From Telluribacter humicola (GTDB taxonomy: Bacteria > Bacteroidota > Bacteroidia > Cytophagales > Spirosomataceae), in contig NZ_JAFIQT010000001.1 in assembly GCF_017355935.1 (NCBI RefSeq), positions 2,418,001 to 2,482,000 of the forward strand: a DNA stretch of 64,000 nt. The letters are read 5' to 3'. Within the stretch, counting starts at the first letter, position 1. Each line of letters begins with the position of its first letter. A model generated the notes under the pieces. The model had not been told where the DNA came from and searched no databases. It worked only from the letters and a program-made list of their open reading frames with translations. The translations under genes and the position numbers were made by a program. Below are positions 25,565 to 36,688 of the stretch, piece by piece.

Positions 25565-25602
25565 AAAAAGCGCAGCCTTATATAGATAAGGCTGCGCTTT
25601 TA
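25565..25602 (-). terminator. Intrinsic terminator of alaS
   Basis: Fifteen-base arms 25566-25580 and 25587-25601 (AAAAGCGCAGCCTTA and its complement) with a short loop; minus-strand transcripts meet CTTTTTGTATT after the stem, 22 bases past the alaS stop. Confidence 0.8.
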
Positions 25603-25623
25603 GCAGGTTTATAATCCAAATTT

Positions 25624-28284
25624 TTAGAATATGCTTTTCGCTTTTTCCAGTGCCTGATCCAGTCCTTCGGGATTAGAACCTCCGGCCGTAGCGAAGAAAG
25701 GCTGTCCACCTCCGCCTCCGCGGATTTCTTTCGCCAGTTCTTTCACAATTTGTCCGGCGTTCAGCCCCTTCTCTTTCACCAGTTCTTCGGCAATGAATAC
25801 CGATAGTTGAGGCTTGCCATTAAGTTCGGTACCCAGTACCGCGATCAGGTTATCAACCTGCTGGCGCAGCTCATACGATAGCTGCTTCAGGGCTTCCACA
25901 TTTGGCACCTCGACTCTTTCTACGAGCAGATTAAAGCCATTGTTGGCCTGTACACGGGTTGCCAGTTGCTCTTTCAGAGCCTGTACTTTTTCATTCTCAA
26001 GGGCTTCAATGCGCTTCTGCAGGGAGTTACGTTCTTCCAGCAGGCTCTCTACGGCTTTCACCAGATCTTTAGGGGCTTTAAGCATGTCCTTGAGCTGGTC
26101 CAGGGTAGCTTCCTGTTGACGCATCTGCTCCAGGGCTTTTTCACCCGTGATGGCTTCTACCCGACGTACCCCGGCGGATACGGAACCTTCGTTGGTGAAT
26201 TTGAAAAGGCCGATCTCCCCGGTAGAAGGAGCATGGGTACCTCCGCATAATTCCAGAGAGAATACAGGATCAAACGTAATCACCCGTACAAAGTCGCCGT
26301 ACTTCTCACCAAAGGTAGCCGTAGCACCCATTTCCAGGGCCTGCTGAATAGGTACATTACGCTTCTCATCCAGCGGGATATTCGCCCGGATCTTCTCGTT
26401 AACCATATCCTCAATCTGCTGCAGCTCTTCGTCCGTTACCTTAGCGAAGTGCGAGAAGTCAAAGCGAAGTACCTCGTCGTTGAGATAAGATCCTTTCTGT
26501 GATACGTGGCTACCCAGTACCTTACGCATCGATGACAGCATCAGATGCGTGGCCGTGTGGTTAGCCATGATCTTGCGGCGACGGGCCTCGTTGATACGGG
26601 CAGTCACTACATCGGCCTGCTGTAAGGCTTCGTCAATGTTTTTATCCTGTGAGATATGTACAAAGAGATCGTTCTCCTTGCGGGTATCTACTATATGTAT
26701 GGTCTTTTTCTGCCCGTTTACTTCAAACTCAAGTACTCCCTTGTCACCTACCTGACCACCCATTTCGGCATAGAAGGGGGTGCGGTCCAGTACGATATGG
26801 TACTCTTCACCGGCTTTGACTTTGACCTTACGGTACTTCACGATGTAGCTCTGGGTCTCGGTGAAGTCGTAGCCCAGAAACTCTACGCCCTCAGATTCGC
26901 GCAACTCTACCCAGTCGGTAGCTTCCTTGGCGGCGTCGGTACGGGAGCGGGCCTTCTGCTCGGCCAATGCCTTTTGGAAACCTTCTTCGTCGATCCTGAA
27001 TCCTTTCTCACGGGCGATCAGCGCCGTCAGGTCCACGGGGAAACCAAATGTATCGCTCAGTTCAAACACGGCATCACCCGGCAAGGTGTTCTGTCCTTTC
27101 TCGGCCAGATTGGCTGTGATCATGTCCAGACGCTTCAGACCCGCTTCGAGGGTACGGAGGAAGCTCTTCTCTTCTTCCAGAATTACCCGTGATACAAACT
27201 CTTCCTGCGCTTTCAATTCGGGGAATACATCCTTGAACTGCTCAGCCAGGGTAGGGATGAGGCGGTTCAGGAATGGCTCCTGGAGGCCCAGGTATGAGTA
27301 GCCGTAGCGTACCGCCCGGCGCAGGATGCGACGGATCACGTAACCGGCCTTGACGTTGGAAGGAAGTTGTCCGTCGGTAATGGCAAATGACACGGCTCGG
27401 ATGTGGTCAGCGATCACACGCATGGCTACATTGGACATCCGGTTGCTGTTGGTTTCTTCCTGGCTGTAAGTCTTATCCGATAGTTCTTCCAGTACTTTAA
27501 TCGTATTCTGGAATACGTCGGTATCGTAGTTGGAGGTCTTCTGCTGGATGGCCATACACAGACGCTCGAAGCCCATACCTGTATCGACGTGGCGGGCCGG
27601 TAGGGGGATAAGCGAGCCGTCAGCCTTGCGCTCAAACTGCATGAATACCAGGTTCCAGATCTCCACAACCTGCGGATGATCACGGTTAACGAGCTCTTTG
27701 CCCGGTACCCGCTCTACTTCTTCCGGTGTGCGTAGGTCCACGTGGATCTCCGAGCAGGGACCACATGGGCCGGTATCACCCATTTCCCAGAAGTTATCTT
27801 TCTTATTACCTAATATAATACGGTCTTCACCGACAATGGGTTTCCACAGGTCCCAGGCCTCCTGGTCAAAGGCTACGCCTTCCTGCTCGTTTCCTTCAAA
27901 TACCGATACGTACAGCCGGTCTTTAGGTAGCTGGTACACGTCAGTCAGCAGCTCCCACGCCCAGGTAATGGCTTCCTTCTTGAAATAGTCACCAAACGAC
28001 CAGTTACCCAGCATCTCAAACATGGTGTGGTGGTAGGTGTCAAAGCCTACTTCTTCGAGGTCATTGTGCTTACCCGATACCCGCAGACACTTCTGCGTAT
28101 CGGCAATACGGCGGGAGGGAGGGGTACCATTTCCCAGAAAGAAGTCCTTGAACTGCGCCATCCCCGAGTTGTTGAACATAAGGGTGGGGTCGTTTTTGGC
28201 TACCAGCGGCGCCGAGGGAACGATGATGTGTTCTTTGCTGCGGAAAAAATCCAGGAACGCCTGTCGGATCTGATGCGAGGTCAT
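25624..28284 (-). CDS. alaS: Alanyl-tRNA synthetase
   Basis: 886 aa class II aminoacyl-tRNA synthetase that charges tRNA-Ala and edits mischarged Ser/Gly. Catalytic core at the N-terminus (IRQAFLDFFRSKEHIIVPSAPLV, FNNSGMAQFKDFFLG, DTYHHTMFEMLGNWSFGDYF), then the editing domain with zinc ligands in NHTATHL (about residue 571) and CGGTH (about 678), a coiled coil (about 720-775) and the C-Ala domain with the GGGGGQPFFATAGG ending. Complete and normal length. Confidence 0.98.
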   Translation of the reverse strand: MTSHQIRQAFLDFFRSKEHIIVPSAPLVAKNDPTLMFNNSGMAQFKDFFLGNGTPPSRRIADTQKCLRVSGKHNDLEEVGFDTYHHTMFEMLGNWSFGDYFKKEAITWAWELLTDVYQLPKDRLYVSVFEGNEQEGVAFDQEAWDLWKPIVGEDRIILGNKKDNFWEMGDTGPCGPCSEIHVDLRTPEEVERVPGKELVNRDHPQVVEIWNLVFMQFERKADGSLIPLPARHVDTGMGFERLCMAIQQKTSNYDTDVFQNTIKVLEELSDKTYSQEETNSNRMSNVAMRVIADHIRAVSFAITDGQLPSNVKAGYVIRRILRRAVRYGYSYLGLQEPFLNRLIPTLAEQFKDVFPELKAQEEFVSRVILEEEKSFLRTLEAGLKRLDMITANLAEKGQNTLPGDAVFELSDTFGFPVDLTALIAREKGFRIDEEGFQKALAEQKARSRTDAAKEATDWVELRESEGVEFLGYDFTETQSYIVKYRKVKVKAGEEYHIVLDRTPFYAEMGGQVGDKGVLEFEVNGQKKTIHIVDTRKENDLFVHISQDKNIDEALQQADVVTARINEARRRKIMANHTATHLMLSSMRKVLGSHVSQKGSYLNDEVLRFDFSHFAKVTDEELQQIEDMVNEKIRANIPLDEKRNVPIQQALEMGATATFGEKYGDFVRVITFDPVFSLELCGGTHAPSTGEIGLFKFTNEGSVSAGVRRVEAITGEKALEQMRQQEATLDQLKDMLKAPKDLVKAVESLLEERNSLQKRIEALENEKVQALKEQLATRVQANNGFNLLVERVEVPNVEALKQLSYELRQQVDNLIAVLGTELNGKPQLSVFIAEELVKEKGLNAGQIVKELAKEIRGGGGGQPFFATAGGSNPEGLDQALEKAKSIF

Positions 28285-28712
28285 TGTATGTACGATTGGT
28301 ATATGAGTCCGTATTTACTTCCTGTTCTCCAATTAGAAAGCCTGCTAAAAGGCGAAACCTTTGGAAAAGGAGGTTGAAAATTCCCGCAAAGTTAGTGAAA
28401 AAATAGACGATGCAGGTTGAAGTTTCAGCCCATAAGGGTAGTTTATCTTCCTTATTTCGTTCGGGTTGGTTCGGTGCTGTTAGGGGAGGAGGCAGAAAAT
28501 AGTCGTCTTAGCTGTGGCTACCCTCCTGTGAGAGGTAGTGAATAAAGGATCTGGTTGAAACCCGTGGTAGCTGAGTCCATTCTGTAAGTTTTTGATAGAA
28601 AAAGGTGATATATCATCCTAGTACTGTTAGTATTGAAGGATAAAATTTTATTATTCAGTGAGCCCTGATTAGTTATAGAAGGCTCAAACGTACGTAGGTA
28701 AGCTACACAAGT
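28285..28712. other. Gene-free stretch between alaS and the broken sigma-factor gene
   Basis: 428 bases between two divergently oriented genes. The only signal I see is a minus-strand TAACTTTG at 28387-28394, a perfect match to the Bacteroidota -7 pattern TAnnTTTG, suited to an alaS leader of about 95 bases; no good -33 element was found. A minus-strand open frame from 28946 to 28518 is not convincing as a gene. Confidence 0.45.
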
Positions 28713-29299
28713 ATGGTAGAGCAAGAGCAATTGTGGAAGCATTTTACCATTGGCAACGAAAAAGCGTTGGAAGAGCTCATTCGCATATTCAGTAAGTCCC
28801 TGGCGTTGTACGGCCGCAAACTGGTAAAAGATGATCTCCTGATACAGGACTGTATCCAGGAGGATTATATCCAGTTGTGGCAATACCGTAGTAACCTGCA
28901 GCAGGTGACCGAAATCAAACCGTACCTGTTTACATGCCTGCGTCATAAGATTTTGCGGCCCTTAAGCGGGAGCGGGACTTTGTATTTGCTGAGCAGGACG
29001 AAGAGCTTCCCTTCCTGGCTGAGTTTTCTATTGAAGAGCGCTGGATACAGTCCGAGAGCGAAGCAGCCCGCGTTTAGCTCATCAATAGCCACATTAATCA
29101 GTTGTCCAAACGCCAGAAGGAAGCCGTCTACCTGCGGTACTTCGAGAATATGAGTAACGAAGAAATTGCTACGGTGATGCGCGTCAAATACCAGACCGCT
29201 ACTAATCTTATTCATGAGGCCTTGTCCTCTCTCCGTGAATCTTTTTCGCTTAGCTCCCTTACTACTCTCCTGATTTTCCTGCGGTTAGACTCCATTTGA
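28713..29299 (+). pseudogene. Broken ECF sigma-70 factor
   Basis: Encoded an ECF sigma factor of the SusCD-linked kind. The first part (EEQ..WKHFTIGNEKALEELI, DCIQEDYIQLWQYR) is sigma region 2; region 4 (LSKRQKEAVYLRYFENMSNEEIATVM) is intact but in another frame. A single G appears lost at 28956-28960: adding it joins CLRHKILR to ALKRERDFVFAEQDEE. A second lesion is an in-frame TAG at 29075-29077 before the region-4 helices. The alternative, a programmed frameshift, is unlikely because of the extra stop. Confidence 0.85.
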
Positions 29300-29384
29300 G
29301 AATTTTTTGAAAAATTTTTCCTCCTGACCAGTATAAAAATGGAACAGGCCCGCTACTGCTTATAAAAAGCAATAGTACGATTCC

Positions 29385-30433
29385 ATGAAAAACTATTCCC
29401 AATACCAACTGGAAGACTTTCTGACGGATGAAAGTTTTCGAAATTGGATACTGAGCGGAGGGGAGGCGGATGCCGGTTGGGTTTGGAGCCAGCGACTCAG
29501 TCACTATCCTTCACTCAGGGAGGATGCGCAGCGGGCCCGGGAAATTATCCTGGCTACTACCCTGAAAGAAGAACCTTTCGCGGAAGGGTACTTTGAATCC
29601 ATAAGCCAGGGAACCCTTGCCGCCATCCGGGACCAGAAACAGCCCCGACCGCTCTGGACGTGGCGGGCAGCAGCGGCAGTGGTGCTGCTGGTAGGCCTAG
29701 GAGTATGGGCCGTCTGGAATCAAAAGCAGGTAACTACACTGGCCGGCGAGCAACTAGCTTCGACCCCGGTCGAGCCCGTCCGCCTAGAGAAAGACAATAC
29801 GAACAACGCTATCGTGCCGGTAGCCTTGCCCGATGGAAGCTCAATACTGCTATATCCGGGTAGCTCGCTTACCTACTCACATGTACCTGGTCAGAACCGG
29901 GAAGTCCATCTGGTCGGAAAGGCCTTTTTTGAAGTAGTCTAAGATCCCAGCCAACTGTTTGTGTACACTCAGGCGAGTTGGTCACCCGTGTCGTTGGCGC
30001 CAGCTTCACCATTACCGCCTATTCTGGCGATACTGATTATTCAGTAGTGGTCAAAACCGGTAACGAAGCTTCAGAGACTACAACCTTCAACCTTGTCCCG
30101 AACGAAATGCTCATATTTAACCGCGAGAAGGCTCTTTTTAAGCGGTTAGATATCAACTCCAGAGAAATCCTGAACTACGTACCTACCATTGAAGCAAGCT
30201 ATAAGTTTGAGGATACGCCGGTAGCGACGGTGTTTCAGCAGATCGGCAAATCGTATGGCCTTAAGATAGATATGGAAGAGTCCCTGTTTAACGGCTGTGA
30301 GCTAACGTCCAACCTAACCGACGAGCCCCTGTTCGAGAAGTTGAATATAGTCTGCAATGCCGTGGGACCCGGTACCAGCTATGTAGTTGAAGAAGGTCGG
30401 ATACGGATAATTTCCAAAGGATGCAATCTATAA
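29385..30433 (+). pseudogene. Broken FecR-family anti-sigma factor
   Basis: FecR-type inner-membrane anti-sigma protein. Visible parts are the N-terminal cytoplasmic region, a membrane helix (WRAAAAVVLLVGLGVWAVW), the FecR core (VALPDGSSILLYPGSSLTY, VHLVGKAFFEVV) and the C-terminal DUF4974-like domain (SYKFEDTPVATVFQQIGKSYG). Two lesions fall in the middle: TAA at 29940-29942 after AFFEVV, and a one-base loss near 29973-29975 that moves the frame by -1 (QLFVYTQA then ELVTRVVGASF). Follows the sigma gene after 85 bases. Confidence 0.85.
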
Positions 30434-30503
30434 CCAGTCAACCTATACGTATGAACATGATTATGCCTTTTTCTCTGTTTTCGTCAACCTGACGACCATA
30501 AAA

Positions 30504-30534
30504 AAGCCGGTTATGTTTGCCCCATAACCGGCTT
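30504..30534. promoter_or_regulatory. Leader hairpin upstream of broken susC
   Basis: Perfect 12-bp stem AAGCCGGTTATG (30504-30515) / CATAACCGGCTT (30523-30534), seven-base loop, A-run before it but no T-run after it. Lies between the FecR and SusC reading frames; a similar hairpin occupies the same place in the intact operon at 60518-60559. A second stem, CTGCTCCC / GGGAGCAG, is at 30560-30581. Confidence 0.55.
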
Positions 30535-30627
30535 ACATCCCCGACTTGATGGTATCAAGCTGCTCCCCGGCCAGGGAGCAGGGGGGAGACGTTTTTGCCT
30601 TTTCCAATCACAAAAACATTTAAATCT

Positions 30628-33600
30628 ATGCAAAAAAATCAACACTACGTTAATCTGTGGTTAAGGATTATGAAACTTACAGCCGTACAGGTTTTCATGA
30701 CAATATTGCTCTTGGGAGTGTCCTGGGCCGGAGTAGCGCAAGAGCTGCTTAACATCCGCATATCCCTTCCGCGTGAGCAAACCGAGCTGCGACAGGCGTT
30801 GGATCAGGTGAGTAAGGCTGCCAAAGTAAGGATCTCGTATAATTCACAACTGATACCCAAAGGCCAGCCGGTGGTGCTCTTTGCTAACGACGAGCGCCTC
30901 GAGGTAGTGCTGAACCGGATTCTGCAGCCAGCCGGGGTATCGTACGTGATCATGAACAAGCAGATTGTACTTCGGAAAGCGGAAGATAATCAACAGACTA
31001 GCCTCGAAGTGCCTGCGGCCGCTACGGTAGCGGATCGCAGAGTAACGGGCCTGGTGCAGGACGAAAACGGAGAGCCCCTGCCGGGCGTAAGCATTGTGGT
31101 AAAGGGTACTACGCGGGGTACCGCTACGGGTCCGGACGGTAAGTATGCTATCGACCTGTCCGATGGTACCAATGTACTTATTTTCTCTTTTGTGGGATAC
31201 GCGTCGCAGGAGGTACAGGTGCGTAACCAATCGGCTATCAACATAACTCTGGCGGTAGATAGCAAAGTTCTGGATGAAGTGGTGGTGATAGGGTACAACC
31301 GGGTAAAGAAAAGTGACCTGACGGGCTCGGTGATTCGGGTAGGTGCTGACGAGATCCGGAAGCGGCCGGTAGCCAACGTATTGCAGGCTATACAGGGTAG
31401 AGCCGCGGGGGTAAACGTTACTTCCAACGAGCGTCCAGTCGAAATGGGGAGTATCCGGATCAGGGTAACCGCTCGCTGAGCGCCAGCAACTCCCCCTGTA
31501 CGTAGTGGATGGGATACCCCTGGCCGCGGGAGGTATCGAATCCATCAACCCCAATGATATTGAATCCATTGATATACTAAAAGACGCTTCGGCTACCGCT
31601 GTATATGGCTCCCGTGGGGCCAACGGGGTAGTGCTGGTGACTACCAAGCAGGGACGCAGCGGCAAACTTTCGCTCAACTACATCGGTACCACGCTGGTCG
31701 AAAAAATGTACGACCGCATCGATATGATGAATTCGGAGCAGTACATTGACTTCCGGAGAGACGCCTACCGACGCGCAGGAACCTACCCGACAGTACCTAC
31801 CTTACAGGACGATGAGCGTATATTTGGGGGTGACCAGTACGCCTGGGCTAACGTCCAGAAAGGCTGGGAAGGCGGTACCTGGAACGGCAGCCAGGTACCT
31901 ACTACCAACTGGACCGACATGGTGCTCAAGACAGGTATATCCCACGATCATACGGTAAGCCTTAGCGGCGGTACCGACAAAATGAAAGCTTATGCTTCGC
32001 TGGGGTACCTGGTTCAGGATGGTACCCAACTGGGGCAGGACTTTGAGCGCTTTAATACCAAGGTAAGCGTGGAGCTGAACCCCGTAAAATGGCTGCGCTT
32101 TGGCGGAAGTATCAACGGTACCTTCAGCCTGCAGAACTACGGCTACGCGACTACCAATGCGACCGGCCCCGGTAACCTGTACTTTGCGGCGCAAGGGATG
32201 CTACCCTACGCCGTACCTTTTGATGCCAACGGTAACCGTATCAACCTGCCCGGAGGGGACATTAATATCCTCAATCCCATCGGTGAGGACCAGTACAACA
32301 TCAACGAACGCAAGGTACTCCGCACGCTGGGTGTGCTTTTTGCGGAGGTCGATATTATCAAAGGACTGAAGTACCGTTGATACTTCGGACCGGATTTCTA
32401 CAACCTGCGCAACGGGCGCTGGATGGATCAGAACTCCATCAACCGGGGAGGTGGTGAGCCGGGATCTACTAACTACGCCCAGCTCAATCAGACCCAGCGC
32501 TTCTCCTGGACGCTGGATAACCTCCTGTACTACGACCGCACCTTTGGAGATGAGCATACCCTTGGGATAACGCTCCTGCAGAGCGCTTCTTCCAACCTGA
32601 CCGAAACCAGCGCCATGACGGCAACGGCCCTACCCTGGAACAGCCAGCGGTGGCATCAGCTCAACTCGGTAAGCCAACTGGATGGCTTCGGCACAGGTCT
32701 GAGTGAGTCGCAACTGATGTCGTACATGGGCGCTTTAACTACGGCTTTAACAACAAGTACCTCCTGACTGCCTCGCTGCGGTGGGATGGGGCCTCCCAGC
32801 TGGCTGACGGCAACAAGTGGGATGTATTCCCCTCGGCGGCTCTCGCCTGGAACCTGGACCAGGAAGATTTCCTGAAATCAGTAAACTGGGTTTCACAACT
32901 CAAAACCCGGATTGGATTTGGTAGTACGGGTAGCGCCGCTATTTCGCCTTATCAGACCAAAGAAGCCGTCGAAACGCTCTACTATGCCTGGGGCGACCGG
33001 GTCGAGGCCGGCTATGTGTCTTCGGATGCCTCACTGGCTACCCCTGTTCCTATGGCTAACCTCGATCTGGGCTGGGAGCACACGACCCAGTGGAACCTGG
33101 GAGTTGACTTTGTACTATTCAACCGGAAGCTGAGTGGCTCGGTGGATCTGTACACATCCCGTACGACGGACCTGCTGCTGCGCCGGAGCATTCCTTCCAT
33201 TGTTGGGTACGTCACGACCTGGGATAATATTGGAGCTACATCCAACAAAGGAATTGATCTGACACTAAATAGTACTAACGTCCAGACGCGTGATTTTGAG
33301 TGGGCGTCTACTCTTAACTTTTCTACCAATCGGGATCGTATAACAAGCCTGGCTAACGGTACCAACGATGACCTGGCCAACCTCTGGTTTATCGGACAGC
33401 GGCTGGCGGTCTACTACGACTACGTTAAGGATCGTATCTGGCAGAACACCACAGAAGACCTGGCCGAGATGGAGAAATTCAACGCCAACGGCCACAAGTT
33501 CCGTCCGGGAGATATCAAGGTGACAGACCTCAACGGAGATTACCGCATTGATGCCAACAACGACCGGCAGATTATCGGTCATTCCAGCCCGAAGTGGACG

Positions 33601-34032
33601 TTCGGTTTTAACAACACCTTTACCTACAAGAACTGGGATCTGGCCGTCTTTGTGTTTGGTCGCTTTGGCTTTACGGTAGCAGCGGGCTCCGAGGCGCTTC
33701 AGGGACGCTTTGCGCAGCGTGTCGTAAACTACTGGAGCCCGGAGAATCCTACCAACGAGTATCCATCGCCCAACTATAACAGCGCCGCCGGTGATCCATT
33801 CCGTAGTGCTATGAACTACCAGGATGGTTCATTTGTCAAAATCAGAAACTTATCGCTGGGCTACAATCTGCCCGCTTCTGTCACCAATAAGCTGCATAGG
33901 TCCAACTGCCGCGTGTACGCACAGATGCAGAATCCTGGCCTGGTGTACTCCGGTGTGTCGTGGCTCGATCCGGATTTGGGTGGCTCTACCTTTAACCGGG
34001 GTGTAGTCGTTGGCCTGAACGTCGGATTTTAA
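30628..34032 (+). pseudogene. Broken SusC/RagA-family transporter with STN domain
   Basis: Signal peptide, STN domain (about residues 45-110; LRQALDQVSKAAKVRISYNS), carboxypeptidase-like domain (VTGLVQDENGEPLPGVSIVV), plug and barrel are all recognisable. Four lesions: one G missing in the run at 31463-31465 (IRIR then [10 protein letters not shown]); one C missing at 31492-31496; an in-frame TGA at 32378-32380 (KYR stop YFGPDFY), possibly from TGG; one G missing at 32728-32730 (SYMG then RFNYGFNNKY). All frame shifts are -1 and mutually consistent. The C-terminal strand (GVVVGLNVGF) is preserved. Start ATG 30628 is chosen because the signal sequence follows. Confidence 0.9.
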
Positions 34033-34075
34033 ACCACAGCTGTTATTAATCACATTTTTTTTGAGACACGTACGT

Positions 34076-36050
34076 ATGAAAAATATAAAAGAAATAGCTG
34101 CCCGGTTGGGCCTGGCCTCGGTACTGCTGACGCTTCCGATGGCTTGTAATGAAGATTTCCTGAAAGAAGACCTGATCACCGCCCGCAGTACTCAGGATTT
34201 TTAAAACGCCCAATGGCCTTGACGGCCTGGTAACAGGGATGTACCAGAGCCTCAAGTTTCATTTTAACTACGAATGGGCGTATGCCACTACCAACTACGG
34301 AGTGGATGAATTTGCCGTAGGCGGTGACCGTACCATGCAGATGTGGAACTCGTACGATGCCAACCTGAACTCACTGACGGGCGACGTAGCTACCATCTGG
34401 AATAACATGTACGGCAATATCAACTCGGCCAATATTGTTATCAAAAACGTTCCGCTTTACTACGGCGAGGGGACCAACCGTAGCACGCGCCTTGGAGAAG
34501 GGTACTTCATGCGGGGCTTTGACTACTTCAAGCTCGTCCGGCAGTACGGAGGGGTACCCTTGAAGCTTGAGCCTTCTACCACCGTGGAGCTAGAGTTTAC
34601 GCGCAACAGTGCTAAGGGAGTATACGATATGATTATCAGTGACCTTACTCAGGCCTACGAACTACTGCCCGCTGTCCCCGCCCAGACCGGACGCATAACC
34701 AAGTGGGCGGCCGCTCACTTTCTGGCCAAAGCGTATTTGTTCAGAGCCAGCGAACTGTATAGCGAGTGGAACGGAGCCACCCGGCAGGCTGACCTCGAGA
34801 AGGCCATCGAGTACGCCAATCTGGTGATCAACAGCGGTGCCCACTCTCTGGCTCCCAACTATAGTGACCTCTGGAATTATACTACTGTAGATGGTCCTTC
34901 GGAGCGGCTGCCTGAGATTATCCTGTCGGCCCAGTTCTCCAATAACACATCAACGCAGGGACGCTACGGCAACCAGTTGCACCTTCATTACCCCTCAGTG
35001 TACCAGAACCTGCCGGGTATGCAGCGGGATATTGCGGGCGGTCGTGAGTTTCAGCGTCTGCGCTCAACGGATTACGCGCTTGTTGTATTTGACCGTGTTA
35101 ACGATAGCCGGTTCTGGAAAAGCTTCAAGACCCGGTACCTGAGCAACAACTCGAACGGGGCCCCCACCTGGACTGCCGAAAATGCTCCCAGTCCTGATCT
35201 GGTTGGTAAGCGCAAGTTTACCGGCGGTGAGGAGTCCATCCTGTACATAGTCAATGACGCCGGCGATACACGCTATACACCTACCAGTATCATGAAGCGG
35301 GCTCCGCACATGTTTGTAAGGTACTTTAGCGGAGAAGCTGAAAATATGCTGGGTGGACATGGCAACTTCCAGGCCAGCCGGTACGTAGCCCTTTCCAAAT
35401 TTGCCGATAGTTCACGCATATCCGTAGCTTCTCAGTTTGGACAGCGCGATGGTATACTGGCCCGCTTGGCTGAAACCTACCTGATCGCGGCCGAAGCCTA
35501 TGGACGCCTGAAGCAGTACGATCAGGCACTCAACTACATCAACAAGGTATGTGACCGGGCAGCTTACAAAGCCGGGGAAAACCGTTCTACCTACGTCGAC
35601 GGTGGGATATCCTATAAGAATAACCCTGCCGCCAACACGGCTGCCTTTTCCTCGTACTCAGACAAGAACACGTATTATGAGTCCAATAACATAGAGGTGA
35701 CGACCGAAAGTACCCTGAGCGATATGCACCTGAACAGTATCAGTGATATCTTCAGCGCTAAGGACCAGTTTTACGATAAAGTGGGCGCTACTACCGAGGA
35801 GAGTAAGTTTATTCATTTTATTCTGAACGAGCGTTCGCGGGAGCTGATGGGCGAGTTGATGCGCTGGGAAGACCTGGCCCGCACCAAGACGCTGGTGTCA
35901 CGCGCTACGGCTTTCAATGACGAAGCCAAGCCGCTGCCCGACAAGCACTACCTGCGGCCCATTCCCCAGACCTTCCTGGATGCCATTCAGAAAGACGGTC
36001 GACCGCTTACCAACGAAGAAAAGCAGCAGATGCAGAATCCCAACTGGTAG
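34076..36050 (+). pseudogene. Broken SusD/RagB-family lipoprotein
   Basis: Begins with a lipoprotein signal (LPMACNEDF, Cys about 23). After STQD a single extra T in the run at 34198-34202 turns the frame to a stop; removing it gives DFKTPNGLDGLVTGMYQSL and a full SusD body of about 600 residues. The long part from 34239 to 36050 is uninterrupted (MRGFDYFKLVRQYGGVPL, ERSRELMGELMRWEDLAR, HYLRPIPQTFLD), so the break is at the N-terminus only and an internal start could make an unexported protein. Followed by a terminator. Confidence 0.88.
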
Positions 36051-36070
36051 GAGCCGGAGCTACTACACGG

Positions 36071-36102
36071 ACGGAGGTACCCCAGGGTACCTCCGTTTTT
36101 TA
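36071..36102 (+). terminator. Intrinsic terminator after broken susD
   Basis: Eleven-base arms ACGGAGGTACC (36071-36081) / GGTACCTCCGT (36086-36096), four-base loop, then a T-run. Confidence 0.85.
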
Positions 36103-36258
36103 TTGTGGGAAAGCAGAAGTACATACGATCAGGTAGTAGGGGAGGGAAGTTTACTACTTAGGTATCCTCTGTAAATAGACAGGCTAACCGGTGGCAGGTA
36201 GTATAGTGCGTTTTAAAATTCCTGCCTGATTGGTGAAACGAGAAGTTAGGAACCTTGC

Positions 36259-36266
36259 TATCTTTG
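36259..36266 (+). promoter_or_regulatory. -7 promoter element of the MerR-like gene
   Basis: TATCTTTG matches the Bacteroidota -7 pattern TAnnTTTG exactly and lies 21 bases before the ATG; no clear -33 TTTG at the usual distance. Confidence 0.5.
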
Positions 36267-36287
36267 TAGATATAGCATCAAGATCCC

Positions 36288-36599
36288 ATGAGCAAACCAA
36301 CCAAATTATACTACGATACGAATGAAGTAGCCGAAATGGTAGGCTGCGAACCATCCGCGCTGCGTTTCTGGGAGAAGAAGTTTCCGCATCTGAATCCCAA
36401 GCGCGACTCGCGCAACCGGCGCCGGTACACCGAGGCCGATATAGAGGTAGTCCGTAAGATCATGTACCAGAAAGAAAAGCAGGGCCGTACGCTCAAAGGT
36501 ACCCGCGAGCAGCTCAACCACCGCGAAACAGCCCAGAACCTGATCCACCGCCTGACCCGCCTCCGTGACTTCCTGGTAGAGCTGAAAGAAAATATGTAA
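36288..36599 (+). CDS. Small MerR-family transcriptional regulator
   Basis: 103 aa DNA-binding protein. MerR winged helix at the N-terminus (LYYDTNEVAEMVGCEPSALRFWEKKFPHLNP, RRRYTEADIEVVRKI), then a short coiled coil for dimerisation. There is no effector domain beyond it, as in the short MerR proteins common in Bacteroidota. Nearby M28 peptidase gene follows after 89 bases on the same strand; a regulatory link is not shown. Confidence 0.88.
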   Translation: MSKPTKLYYDTNEVAEMVGCEPSALRFWEKKFPHLNPKRDSRNRRRYTEADIEVVRKIMYQKEKQGRTLKGTREQLNHRETAQNLIHRLTRLRDFLVELKENM

Positions 36600-36688
36600 G
36601 CCCGAGATAAGGGGTGTTAACGGTATTACCAAATCAAAATCAGACAGGTAGTAGTTATAGCTGTGACTATTAATCAAGTACATACTTT

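Noticed and set aside
28518-28946. Minus-strand open frame of 142 codons
   Set aside because: It overlaps the sigma region-2 coding sequence antisense and has no recognisable features.
28713-29299. Programmed ribosomal frameshift in the sigma gene
   Set aside because: A second lesion (TAG 29075) lies downstream in the restored frame and three neighbouring genes are broken too.
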